In this document: piece after piece, positions 54,337 to 64,000 of the stretch
Position numbering within the stretch: the stretch's first letter is position 1
Layout of the letters: each line of letters starts with the position of its first letter
Source of the DNA: Azolla caroliniana
Lineage: Eukaryota > Polypodiophyta
Reading direction: 5' to 3'
Assembly: GCA_043228905.1 (NCBI GenBank)
Contig: JBHGNT010000016.1
Location: 9,114,001-9,178,000, forward strand
DNA length: 64,000 bases
The notes under the pieces: model-generated
The model's database searches: none
Seen by the model: only the letters and a program-made list of their open reading frames with translations
Told to the model about the DNA's origin: nothing
Made by a program: the position numbers and the translations under genes

Positions 54337-56538
54337 TCAGGCTGCCTTTATCATCTTTCGCGCTTTTTCTAATTTCTTTCGGATTCGTAGGGCCTCCTCC
54401 TTTGTCAACGAAGCATCTGTCGTCAATGTTCTTAGGAATCTACCGATGAGTAACCACTCTCCTTCGTACTCGTTCTCGTTGAAGGCGTGGAGGGTTTGCG
54501 TGTCCTGGTCTTCTGCCGACAATTGAGCCATCTTGAAGAAGTCGAGGGAGACATCTTCATCTTCCGAAACCATGTTACTTCCATTTGAAAATCTTGCCCT
54601 CGACAGCATGTCAGCCATGGCGTTCTTCTTCCCTGCAATGTGACGGATCTCTGGGTTTAAAGACTTGATGTAGGTGATCCACCTTAGCATAGCAAGATCT
54701 GGGGTCGCACATCCCGAGACCATTCCGAGAATTGGGAGACAATCTGTCTCTATTATCACTTCGGACCCGATCAGGTAATCTTTGTCCATCTTCACTGCCG
54801 ACACAATACCCCAGAGTTCCCGCTTGACTTGGGCATATCTTTGTTGCCGTTCGCTGAGAACCTTTGCTCCGAACCGGATGGCATATCGCGCATTATCTTC
54901 ACCTTCTTGATTGATGACTCACCCGATTCCGGTTGGGCTCGTATCTACGGTCACGTAAATTTGTTTCCCTTCGGCATAGTCGGCCTTCCTTAGTGCCAGA
55001 GCTTCAAGAAGCAGTTTCTTTAATCTTTGCATCGCCTTTGTGTGCTCGTCTCGCCATTCGAACTTTATTCTTTTCTTTAGTAGTCCATATAACGGTTTGG
55101 TGACATGAGCGTAGTGAGGAATCCATATATGATAAAATGCGCACGCTCCAAGGAACCTTCGAACCTCCGTTTGGTTTTCGCATTCTTCTTTCATGTCTTG
55201 GATTGTGTTCACTTTGGATGGCGAGGGCTTCTGGCCGTATGCTCCACACAAGTGACCTACCACCAAGATCTCCGGTTGCCCGAATGCGGATTTTTCTCCC
55301 GAAAATGTCAAATTCGCATCTTCGAGCCTTTGAAGCACCTTCTCGCAATCTTTCATATGATCCGCAACGAACTTTCTACAACCTTCCTTATTTTTCGATT
55401 CATCTTTCTCCTCATCCAAACATCCTTTTATCGGAATATCATCCAAGAATGACATCGTGATGTCCGGAATGCAATCCTTCAAGACTTTATTCATGGCATT
55501 CACCATATGAGCCACCGAGTTCGTTGCGCCTTGGGGCAAGGTACACATCCGCACAAGCCCGATCGGAGTCCTCATGGTTGTAATGTCCCGACTCTCGATC
55601 GCCAATTGGAATTGGTCATATCCGGAGTAGAGATCGCCAATGGAGTAGATGGACCGGCCCGCAAACGCTTCGGCAAATTCGTCCACGCTCGGACCGATTC
55701 CGGCATTTCGAATTGTCACCTTGTTGACGGGTTGAAGATCTTGGATGAATCGCAATGATCCATTCTTCTTCGGCACCGTTAACCACCTATTGGAATAAGG
55801 AGCATTTGACGGTTCTAGAATTCCCATACTCACCTTCTCCTTTAAGAGCTCGATTAGCTTTGGAAGGTGAGCTCTCAGAACCGGTATCGGTTTCAAATTC
55901 CAAGGCACATGAGGTACCGTGAAGATCACCATCGGCTCTATAACCTTTGGGTCGGCGCATCCGATTTCTCGTGGGAAGAATGCGAAAGCCTTCCCATGTC
56001 TCTCAAGCATATCGCGAAAAATTTGCTCCTCTTCAGGGAGAAGGAAATCCTCCTTTCCAACTTGTAGCTTCCCCTTCATCTCTTTGGTGAAGACATGACC
56101 TATCTTCTTTGGATCTCTTAAGCTTGGATCGTTAGCGACTTCCTTAAACTTTTGCCAGCTATCTTCCGGTAGCGGAACCGCAACTGGCTTGATCTTCTTA
56201 TCCACCATTTTATATTTGGTGTTGATGTCAGCTTCCTTCATCGAGATGCCACGACGGTATTCATCGATGATAGCGTACATGTTGACGGAGTTAACCGAAA
56301 TCATGCGTTGATTGTGAAGATAGCTCAAGTCCACGACGTCCTCGATTTCGTCGATGGTGTCGTTAAATGAGGCTTCTTTCATAATATGAGTCACGAACTC
56401 TCCTTCTTCTATTATGTTTTCTTCTTTCAGCATCTTCTCAAATTCTTGTATCCGGCGCTTGTGCTTCTTGTCGGGTAGTACTAGTTTACATGCGCCACTA
56501 GGTGTGACACATGTTGCTTCTCCTCGCAATCCACGCAC
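54337..56538 (-). pseudogene. A1 reverse transcriptase-RNase H, one nonsense codon
   Basis: A single frame runs 734 codons with only one stop, TGA at 54921-54919 (expected Trp in GIGWV). RT: KKNGSLRFIQDLQPVNKVTI, IYSIGDLYSGYDQFQLAI, CTLPQGATNSVAHMVNAMN and catalytic FLDDIPIKGC (about 55430). RNase H: IYVTVDTSPTG (54960), RELWGIVSAVKMDKDYLIG, LPILGMVSG and LNPEIRHIAGKKNAMADML. A conserved upstream region (DFLLPEEEQIFRDMLERHG) precedes RT. It has few defects and may be only recently silenced. Confidence 0.92.
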
Positions 56539-57029
56539 TCTTCTTTCTCGTGGGGTCTTGTGATTGCTCGGACTATTTGTGCCCCATGCTTCAATAGTCC
56601 GCTCTAAAAATCCGAGGATTCGCCTCCGAGACTATCTCGATTCCTTTCATGATTGGCTCACACCGTTAGGAATTGGACCGATCTTTGGTTGTCAAGACTC
56701 TTTATTTGTGCAAAGGCTGCTCCATTATCGAACACTTTGGTCTCCATCCGAGATGATATGATATAAGGTTGCCCTAGGATGACAGGATGTGACGCCGATT
56801 CTTGTACGAAGAAGTGTTGATCCATCTCCACATCCCTGATCGTGACTTTGATATTGGGACAAGCTCCGTACAAGTCCTCCGTAGACTTTGTTGCTGCGCA
56901 AATCTTCCATCCGTGGTTTGTATTGATTGGCCATCTTCCCTTTTTGTAGAAGTCGGTTGACATGAGGTTGATCTCCAAGCCGTGGTCGATCAAGGCTACC
57001 ACGGTCTCTTTCTTCTCTCCAATCTTCAC
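56539..57029 (-). pseudogene. A1 protease region
   Basis: The open frame 57029-56658 has VVALIDHGLEINLMSTDFYK and SHPVILGQPYIISSRMETKV. The active-site triad is D-H-G where D-T/S-G is usual. Element H has DQD at the same site. A frame change near 57027 joins it to Gag; about 120 bases after its stop link it to the RT frame. Confidence 0.8.
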
Positions 57030-58798
57030 CGGTGTCTCCGTTGTCGCTCGTGCCCAATGAGGTCGAGTATAGTGGATTCCACCATATCTTCATCGACTTC
57101 GTCTCTTGCCATCGTTATGGCATTTGTTTTTGCTTTTTGCGGCTTCTCTTCTTCCTCGTTCGATTGTTGTCTCTTTCTCTTTACAAGGTCCACAATCGTG
57201 TCATGGAACTCCTTCGTAATGCCAAGCAATTCCCTCAAGGACAAAGTTATGTGGCTATCAAGAACTCGTTCTTCGAGAATATTCTTTAGGTCCGTTGTCT
57301 GCTCTATGTCCGACCTTAGCTTATAGGTAGGTATAGTCCTAGTCCTCCGAGCGGGCTCTTCGACACCAACCTTCACGGGCCGCACCGTTTCTTCAACTTG
57401 TATGCTCGGCTCCCCTTTTCGGCTTGATTCTCGTTCCTCCGATTGTAAAGGTCGACTCGTCTCCGCATCGTCCTTCTTTTTCGCGTTCCTTGTTTCATGT
57501 ATTTTAGATGGGCCTTGCTCTTCTATTCTCTTTCTCTTTTCTTCGACGAACACCTCGTGGTTGTCGCACATCACCTCTGCGAGTATGGTGTTGTCGTCCA
57601 TCGGATCCGACCACCCGGTTATGCTTTGCACGCTTCGGTCCGCAAGCTCTACCTCGTTCGATGTGACTTTTCCCTTCTTCTCATATTCGAGAACGGAAGT
57701 CCAAAACTTTGCTCCCGCTCTAGCAGCTTCAGTCTTGTCTTTCCCGACTCTTATTCCGGCCGATGCAGCATAGTGCATCGCATCCACATGAGTCGCATCG
57801 GCATCCTCCATAGATTTCTTCATTCCTCCTCTTCCAAAATTCACCCGTAGGGGTCTTCTAGTCTCGCTTGAGCAGATCATGTTGTCCTCTATGTATACGA
57901 TATTTTGTCGAATAGCCTCTCGAAGGCTCGCACAATCCCTTTTCATGTGCTCCATGCTATCGCACCACACGCATCTAAAGGGTTCTTTTCCTTTAGGCCC
58001 CCAACGATTCATGTTGGCTAGCGTGACCTTCTCGAACTTCTTCGCTAGCTCTTCAATGATGTCGTCATCAATCTTCTTTTCTTCCACGTTACTTTGTCTT
58101 GGCGGCTCAGCTACTTTCGGCGGTCTTGCTTTCTCCGTGGTAGTCGATCCCGTCAAGTCGGTGTCATCAACCCATTGGCGATGCTTGTCGAGCCTATTGC
58201 ATGCCCGCTTCACCGCGATCCAGTCCACTACGAGCCCATTTGCTTGGGTATCATCTTCGAGAAGAGTTCCCAACTCCCGTCTATCCTTTATGTCCACGGC
58301 CTTCAAGAAGTACAAAGTCTTGTCCTCTTCAAGCAACACTTGGTCCGTGTTGAGGAGACGACTAAACATCTGGTCGAATTCGTCGTACACCCTCGAGACG
58401 CTCATCTTCTTATTCTTCTTCTCTATCCACTTCATCAGGGCATGTCAAGTCATCCTCGTTGAGTCTTCAGTCACGAACTCCGCTAGTATCGTTTTCTCGA
58501 ACTCGGACCATGTTGTCTTACCTTCTTGAAGCTCGATGACACATCTTTGGATGTTGTTGGCGGCAACTCTCTTGAAGCTTGCGATTTGACGTGCCTCGGA
58601 CACGTCCCTCTGATTCATCTCCCTTCTATATGCATCAAGGAACTTCGTAACGTTCCTTCCATCGAATTGGCCCTCGAGCTCTACGACACGATCGACAGCC
58701 TTCTCCACGCTCGCGTCGTTGTCCCGAGATCTCATCATTTGCTCGACAATTAGCATCATCCTTTCGAGCTCTCCTGCTTGGTTGCTTGAGGACGCCAT
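57026..58798 (-). pseudogene. A1 Gag, one frameshift
   Basis: The ATG at 58798-58796 starts MASSSNQAGELERMMLIVEQ. The N-terminal part (to about 58445) includes GQFDGRNVTKFLDAYRREMN. After one frameshift near 58440 a 469-codon frame continues with the zinc knuckle CVWCDSMEHMKRDC (about 57960) and a long charged tail ending before the protease. It is homologous to D Gag at the N-terminus and to H throughout. Confidence 0.88.
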
Positions 58799-58840
58799 CT
58801 CCAAGTATTAATCTCGACTTGATCCTTCCTACCGCCTCTT

Positions 58841-58857
58841 TCACGTCGGGTTCACCA
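58841..58857 (-). promoter_or_regulatory. Primer-binding site of A1
   Basis: The minus strand reads TGGTGAACCCGACGTGA, eight bases inside the LTR. It is identical to the site in D. Confidence 0.82.
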
Positions 58858-59329
58858 CTTAATTATGTCGTGAAGATCCGTCACTACGCGCGGATCGTGA
58901 GGCGGAACCGCCGGGGTTCTGGACCGGAAGGATTCAAAGTCGGTACAAGCTTTGGCGCAAGCTTTAGCGAGAAAGTACTTAAGATAGATTGGGAAAGAGA
59001 GAAGTTGAGATTACACGATTGAGAGAGATTGATTGAACTTTTAACTTTAGATTTAACAAAATAAGTTACACGATCAATTTGATAACGAATTTCCTCTTCT
59101 TAATTTCATAACAAAAAAACCATGTTTTTTCTCCTCCCCCTTCCTTCTTTTATAGATGCTCTCATGCATATGATGCATGTGAGGGTACAAGACATGCATA
59201 AATTGCATGTTTGCCATTTGGCGCTTATGTATTACATGTGGTGCATGATAACCATGTCACTCAGTTTAGCTCTCATGTATGAGAATTTACATGTAAAAGT
59301 ACAGTGATAGAAATATAAATTCAACTAAA

Positions 59330-59398
59330 TAGCATGGCTTAATGGTAAGCCAATTGACTCCGAACTTGGAGGTGCAAGGTTTGAATCCTTACTTGCCC
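59330..59398 (+). other. tRNA-like module in the A1 LTR
   Basis: A box TGGCTTAATGG (59335-59345) fits the consensus fully. B box GGTTTGAATCC (59378-59388) fits 10 of 11. They are 32 bases apart. It shares AACTTGGAGGTGCAAGGTT with the A46 module. Antisense to the LTR. Confidence 0.68.
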
Positions 59399-59439
59399 TC
59401 CTTGTATATGTATATATATTTATATATTTATTTATCTAG

Positions 59440-59640
59440 TCGCCGGTTCGTCGGATGCCGTCGGTTGCCGTCGGATACCGGTGCCGCCGTCGGATGCCGT
59501 CAGTTACCGGTGCCTCGCCGGATGCCGTCGTCTCACCGGTGCTGCCGCCGGATGCCGTAGCCGGATTCCGTCGTCTCATCGGCGCTGGATACCGGTGCCG
59601 CTGCCGAATGCCGGATTGCCGTCGGATGCCGCCGGATCAC
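59440..59640. repeat. GC-rich minisatellite in the A1 LTR
   Basis: Degenerate units such as CCGGATGCCGTCG and GGATACCGGTGCCGCCG. A shorter version remains in the truncated 3' LTR (53409-53540) and a diverged one in A46. Confidence 0.85.
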
Positions 59641-60044
59641 CGGCTCCATCGCCGGTCCGGTTTTGGTTGGCCAAAACCCTTTACGAGTAGCTAGCCCACC
59701 TCCACTCTTAGTTCAAGTTACCTTGAACTCTCTATGCTCCACACATAGACACAAAGATAATATCTTTTGCTCTACCTTATATATGATGAGAGCCATATTT
59801 GTCGTGCCTATGTGGGATATCTCACAATTTTCTCTTTTTCTTTTACAAACTTTATACCCTCATATCTTGACATTTAGTTGTTCGTTTCTCGTGTAATAAA
59901 GTGCATTCGAAACCTCCATCATTTTGTACTTAGATATTAGATTTATTTAAAATTTTATCTTCACAATTATTGTATTATGTGATTCATACTCGATTTCGTA
60001 GATTTTATGGGATTTTCACACTATTGTCGAAAATCTTCACGACA

Positions 60045-60112
60045 CCGTAAAGGTGCCGGTTGGCACCGTTTTGTATTTCGCACCGGAGACCTATATACAG
60101 GCCCGGTTATCC
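60045..60112 (+). repeat. Fragment of an L-type LTR
   Basis: GGTTGGCACCGTTTTGTATT and GCACCGGAGACCTATATA match 51906-51950 of the L LTR closely. A1 appears to have inserted into this LTR. Confidence 0.8.
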
Positions 60113-60701
60113 AGGTGTATAGAATACTACGGTAAATTCTCACCACGGGATATTATATGGTCATGCCTGTAACACATGGGGTGCCAACTTGGTCCTTTTC
60201 TCCCTGGGGATGAATGCATAGGCTTCGCATCCGAATATACAAAGCCTATCCTAGGTCGGTTGTTTGCTTGACCATAGTGCATGTGGCACTTCGAACCTTA
60301 TTGCTTTCGATTGTGATAGGTTTATCAGGGAAACTGCCATCTGCAACGTTTCAGCCTTGCTAGAGCATTATCTTCACCCTCTCCTGGATCGTTCGGTTGA
60401 TCAGTTCAGCCACTCCATGTGCATGGGTGTGTATGGAACAATCGTTTGGTGTCGGATCCCTGTGTCAGACAGGTACTGTTTGAAGGCTCGGGAGGTATAC
60501 TCACCTCTGTTATCGGATCAAAGTGTCTTCACTTGGTATCCAGATCGGTTCTCCAGTTCGAGTAACCATCGAGCAAAGATCTCGAATGCTTCGTCTTTTT
60601 ACCTAATCGAATAGGCCCAGAATTTCCGTGTACAATCATCGATGAAATTGATGAAGTATCGGGAGCCACCTAGTGATCTTTCAAGCATCAGCCTACATAT
60701 G
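60113..60701 (-). pseudogene. Copia M integrase fragment
   Basis: The minus strand encodes GGSRYFINFIDDCTRKFWAY (second catalytic region), DEAFEIFARWLLELENRSGY and GCEAYAFIPRERRTKLAP. Several stops and frame changes. Orientation and character fit the RT at 42383-43136, so I infer both belong to copia M, split by the B2-L-A1 block. The segment is cut at 60702 by another copia LTR. Confidence 0.75.
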
Positions 60702-61324
60702 TGTTAGGAATATGTCCCTCCTATGGGAAGAGCTGACAGTCGATGACAAGGAGGAGTCAACATGGAGAGTCGATAACATATATGTAATCCAAGTCGAAGA
60801 CATGACTGACTAGCTGGGTCAACGACAGTGCGACTAGTCGCCGACTAGAGAGTCAACATAAGAGTCGTCTATTCGAATCGACTAGTCAACCAGTCGTCGG
60901 TTGATTAACTTCTACTACAATAATAGGAATGATAGTAGCAATGGCTCCATTTGTAAATAGCCCATATTACGTATAAGTATAAATACATTTAGGGCAAACA
61001 TAGAGGTGTAGAACAGTAGATGCAAATTAGAGTTTCTGTAGTTGTGTGATGTAGTGTGAAGAAAAGAGAGTGAGAGAGTGTCCGCAGAGTTTAGCGAACC
61101 TGCCAAGAACCCTAAGTGGTTATCCTATGAGCATTTGAGAAGGGTTATAACTATTCTTTGTATTCTCTGTGTATAGTGGAAGATCTGTTCTCCCGTGGTT
61201 TTCCCCGTTTAGGGTTTCGACGTTAAACATTGTGTATTGTGCATTTGCTGTTTTTCAATTTTTTCCGCGTTATTGTGTATTTCGTAGTTGATCTTTCTCA
61301 TAGATCTGTGATCAAATCCCTTCA
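60702..61324 (+). repeat. 5' LTR of copia C2 (C family)
   Basis: Starts TGTTAGGAATATGTCCCTCC and ends AAATCCCTTCA (623 bp), matching the inverted LTR at 6756-7440. TATA-like GTATAAATAC near 60976. Confidence 0.9.
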
Positions 61325-61327
61325 AAC

Positions 61328-61340
61328 TGGTATCAAAGCA
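61328..61340 (+). promoter_or_regulatory. Primer-binding site of copia C2
   Basis: TGGTATCAAAGCA, an initiator-Met type with one change, three bases inside the LTR. Confidence 0.88.
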
Positions 61341-61351
61341 AGAGGTGCAAA

Positions 61352-61611
61352 GATGGAAGGAGGTGTGAGCGGCTTCTCAAGAATGATGGTCCTGAACTCT
61401 CAAAACTATGCAGACTAGAAGATCTCTTCATATTTCAAGACCTGTACGAGCCCATCGATAGAGTAGAAATACCCACGGGGGTGTTAGATTCTGAATGGAA
61501 ACTTCTGAACAGAAAGGTGGTGGCCACCATCAGAAAATGTGTTGTTGTAAGTGTCCTTCAACATGTGGCGAACGACACAAATGCCTATGGGTAAAAGCAT
61601 GCGAGTGGAAA
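61352..61611 (+). pseudogene. Copia C2 Gag N-terminal fragment
   Basis: The ATG at 61352 starts MEGGVSGFSRMMVLNSQNYA, typical of copia Gag. Frame-changed traces DLYEPIDRVEIP and VVATIRKCV follow. It stops exactly where CACTA begins at 61612. Confidence 0.83.
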
Positions 61612-61911
61612 CACTATTTATAGCTAACTAGCTACTAAAATGGGCATAGCTAATTAGCTTTTTGTTTAGCTAGTTTTTTGTGGGAAAATCATAAGGATGG
61701 TTTACAAAATTTTATGTTTTATTAGTTAAATACATGTCATTTAATTTATGAGAATACCCCAAATATTTGAACTTTGGTTTCTGACGTAGTGGAACATGGG
61801 GAATAGTGCCATCATCTAAGGTCGACTTGAATGTCATCAAATTCTTGATAATCCTGAGTTTGAGTTTGAGTTTGAACTCCAAACAGATGGAGTACTCTGA
61901 GCATGAACACA

Positions 61912-63675
61912 GATGAAGCCCCCGCAGCAACACAAAAACTCTGAGATCGACGTTGCACTTTCAGAGCTACAACACACGAGCAAGTCGATCCTCGTCCAGG
62001 TATGTATCAGTTACATATTAAAATAAAAATAAAAAATCCTTTCTGATAACTATCTGTTACTTTGGTGCCTGTTCATCTTTCCCAAAAATCGAATAGGGCG
62101 AAGTCATTGGAATCCCAAACAAGGATGTATCAAAGATCGGGGTGTAGCAACAGGTGTTTTTCTGATTGACAGAATTTCGTAGTACGGTTGATTTCTGCCT
62201 TTAGTGATGATTAGGGTTTGTGTTTCCCTTAAGTGGTTTAGGGTTTTTGATTACATATTTCAAATTGCAAGTTTTTGGTTACAAATTTCTAATTACAAAT
62301 TTCTGATTACTGTCGCAATCTGTTGTAATTTTGCACCAATTCTCATGACCATTTCTGATTAGGGTTTCTGATTTTTTAAGTGGTTGATTTCTGATACATG
62401 TTGAAAAGGACAGATTACAAATTTCAGATTACTATCTCAAAGTGTTGTAATTTTGCACCTAATTCACATTAGAAATTCTGTTTTTGCACCAATTCTGATT
62501 ACTAATTTTCTATTTCAGGTGGCTCGTTCCTCCCTATCCTAGAGTGCTAAATTTCGCAAAATTTTGCGAGACAAAGGAGGACTTTCACAACATATATAGT
62601 CTGTCGCTCGAAGGTATTGACCCTACTGTTCTAACTGATAGATTGATTAGTGATGTAGATTGGATGTCAGTATATAAAGTGCCTAGAGTGAAAGGCAAGG
62701 TCAAGCTCAAGCATGTACGATCGGACCTGTACGACGACTACATGAGACTGCACCAAAAAGTACATCAAGAGATCCTGGTCAACAACGAGTTGTCCGTTTC
62801 ATTTGCTAGATTTTTTGCATACGAGTATTGCAAAACAATGAAGGAATCTCGTGACCCTGAAATGTACAGGGTAGCTTGGGCAAATTATGGTGAGGCATCA
62901 GTAGAAAGATGTTAGAAGATGGGGGAGCTTGCAACAAAAAATGGCAAGATTTTGGAGCATGGTAGTTTATGATGCAACTGCCGACTCCCAACAAACCCGC
63001 AAGTATACGCCACACCGACACACAATGAAAGCCAATGTTGATGATACATGTGAGACATTGATTAGCTATATGCTAAAAAATGTCCATGAAGCCTGTGAGA
63101 CATTGGAGTTTTTTAAGACTGATTTAGAGAAAGCAACGTTGGTTGCTGCGATGGAGAGCAAAGTCACTTTGGCAGTTACAACAATAAAAAATAAGATTCA
63201 GGTACCTATTGTTTTGCTAATATGTAATATGTTATAAATAACTTGTACATGAAAATGTGCTACTGAGGCATTATTTGGAACAGGTTGCTCAACATGAACT
63301 TGAAATTGAGGGGTCGCTAGATCCCCAGCGGAAAATTCAACTACAGACAGAGATCCAGGTTCTTTCAATGAACCTGGACCTTCTAGGTGTAAATACTATC
63401 GTTGATTACAATTTGGAAAAGCTACAAGTAAGTAAATGATTCTTGTTTCTTGTTGTTGTATCTTCCTCATTAAGAAATAATTAATCGGTAAATTTCTCGG
63501 CTATGTTGAAGGAACTATACTCCCGTCAAGAACAAGTAGTTAGCTGCCTTAAGAAGCAGTTACATTTTGCGGAGGGGATGGTAAGGAGTAGACAAGAATT
63601 GGACCTGAATATTCTTGCTCCCTTACCAAATGAAGGAGAACCAAGAAACGATATATTAACTGTTCAAGTACGTTG
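61912..63675 (+). CDS. Unrecognised multi-exon gene
   Basis: I do not recognise this protein. A possible first exon begins at ATG 61912 (MKPPQQHKNSEIDVALSELQ) and ends at CAG/gtatgt (about 62000). The largest coding exon follows TTTCAG near 62519 (FAKFCETKEDFHNIY ... FARFFAYEYCKTMKES, to about 62910). A frame change or short intron lies near 62890-62960. Next is YTPHRHTMKANVDDTCETLI to AG/gtacct at 63199, then VAQHELEIEGSLDPQRKIQL to CAA/gtaagt at 63427. The last exon seen starts after GAAG near 63507 (SRQEQVVSCLKKQLHFAEGM) and reaches CAA/gtacgt at 63669. The later exons are helical and Leu/Gln-rich. Good splice signals and few stops suggest a gene that has been under constraint. The CACTA-like setting raises the possibility of a transposon-borne gene. 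Confidence 0.5.
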
Positions 63676-63872
63676 CATCGCTTCTAGATTACGTGTAGAG
63701 CACAAATCTGCTACTCTGTTGGTTCACCTACAACCATGCCAGCACACATACCATATCGTTTGTTTTCAATATGCCTATCGCATTGCTGCATTCTGTTTGG
63801 GGGATTGTAGTATAGCTCTCCCAAATGAGTGGAGAAAACACACAGGTAAAATTGCTGCTTGTAACAATAGTG

Positions 63873-64000
63873 TAGCTAATTAGTTCCATCTTTGCTAATT
63901 AAGTAAGTTGTATAAAGTGTGGAAACTATTTAGCTATTATGGTTGTAGCGTAGTAGCTAATTACCTAACATGTAGTTAATTCGCAAAGTGGTAGCTAATT
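63873..64000. repeat. TAGCTAATTAG-type repeats at the window edge
   Basis: tgtagctaattag, tttgctaattaag, tagtagctaatta and ggtagctaatt recur here, with gtggaaactatttagctat near 63920 resembling gtggaaacactatttatagct at 61605-61625. They may be subterminal repeats of the same element. Confidence 0.55.

Larger units (their letters stand above)
53409..60044 (-). mobile_element. Ty3 element A1
   Basis: 5' LTR (58866-60044), primer site, gag, protease, reverse transcriptase, RNase H, integrase C-terminus, polypurine tract and a truncated 3' LTR (53409-53925). The integrase core is deleted. On the right it is followed by ccgt (60045-60048) within an L-type LTR. It is the best-preserved pol of its group in the window and a relative of the likely helper for D. 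Confidence 0.9.
58866..60044 (-). repeat. 5' LTR of A1
   Basis: 1,179 bp with TGTCGTGAAGAT...ATCTTCACGACA inverted ends. TATA-like TATAAAAGA on the minus strand near 59150. It contains a GC-rich tract of GGATGCCGTCG-type units at about 59440-59640 and a tRNA-like module on the plus strand. Confidence 0.9.
61612..64000. mobile_element. Possible CACTA-type DNA transposon, left part
   Basis: The copia Gag breaks off at 61611 and the next bases are CACTATTTATAGCTAACTAGC. Short repeats of the TAGCTAATTAGC type follow (61619-61680). Similar motifs recur at the right end of the window (63873-64000). A CACTA start plus subterminal repeats is the hallmark of CACTA elements. The other terminus is outside the window and I do not recognise a TNP2-type transposase, so this stays tentative. 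Confidence 0.45.

Noticed and set aside
1-64000. CRISPR arrays, bacterial operons, rRNA genes or riboswitches
   Set aside because: The repeats are tandem without spacers or are LTRs; coding regions have eukaryotic introns and plant retroelement domains; no rRNA-like sequence was noticed.

Overview
The window is a nuclear stretch of a land-plant genome made almost entirely of transposable elements nested in one another. The evidence is plant-type Ty1/copia and Ty3/gypsy retrotransposons with initiator-methionine-tRNA primer sites, a plant hAT transposon, and split genes with GT-AG introns. I cannot name the species. There is no rRNA gene, canonical tRNA gene, CRISPR array or bacterial-style operon. 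No recognised single-copy host gene is visible. The only coding region I cannot assign is a multi-exon gene at 61.9-63.7 kb, inside what may be a CACTA-type element. Element names (T1, F, C, D and so on) are labels used only here.

Layout, left to right. 1-3646: 5' half of a young Ty3 element T1 (minus) with an unbroken gag-protease frame running off the window. 3654-4932: solo LTR A'. 4933-6755: 5' part of a decayed copia, F (plus). 6756-20985: copia C (minus), split by solo LTR N, a 5.8-kb hAT element, the gag-only LTR element D and solo LTR E. 20986-23579: broken Ty3 element A2 (minus). 23580-27225: 3' part of Ty3 element B1 (plus), carrying a long coiled-coil frame and two solo copia LTRs (O, G). 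27226-28468: 5' end of copia K (minus). 28469-42382: copia I (plus), split by Ty3 element H and copia J. 42383-43136: copia M (minus). 43137-51720: Ty3 element B2 (minus), with solo LTR A46 inside its extra frame. 51721-53408: 5' part of a related element L (plus). 53409-60044: Ty3 element A1 (minus). 60045-60701: an L-type LTR fragment and more of copia M. 60702-61611: 5' end of a copia related to C. 61612-64000: the possible CACTA element and its unknown gene.

How the parts relate. A1, A2, D, E, N, A' and A46 share LTR ends of the TGTC...GACA type. A1 and D share the same primer-binding site. D codes only for a Gag-like protein, so it probably depends on an A-type pol for movement. Several of these LTRs contain tRNA-like A-box plus B-box sequences, mostly antisense to the LTR. 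The B group carries a large coiled-coil protein frame downstream of integrase. In those frames nearly all the stops are TAG, often where a relative has glutamine, which fits C-to-T decay at methylated CAG sites. D is the youngest complete element (about 2 differences between 733-bp LTRs), and T1 is also coding-intact as far as it can be seen.
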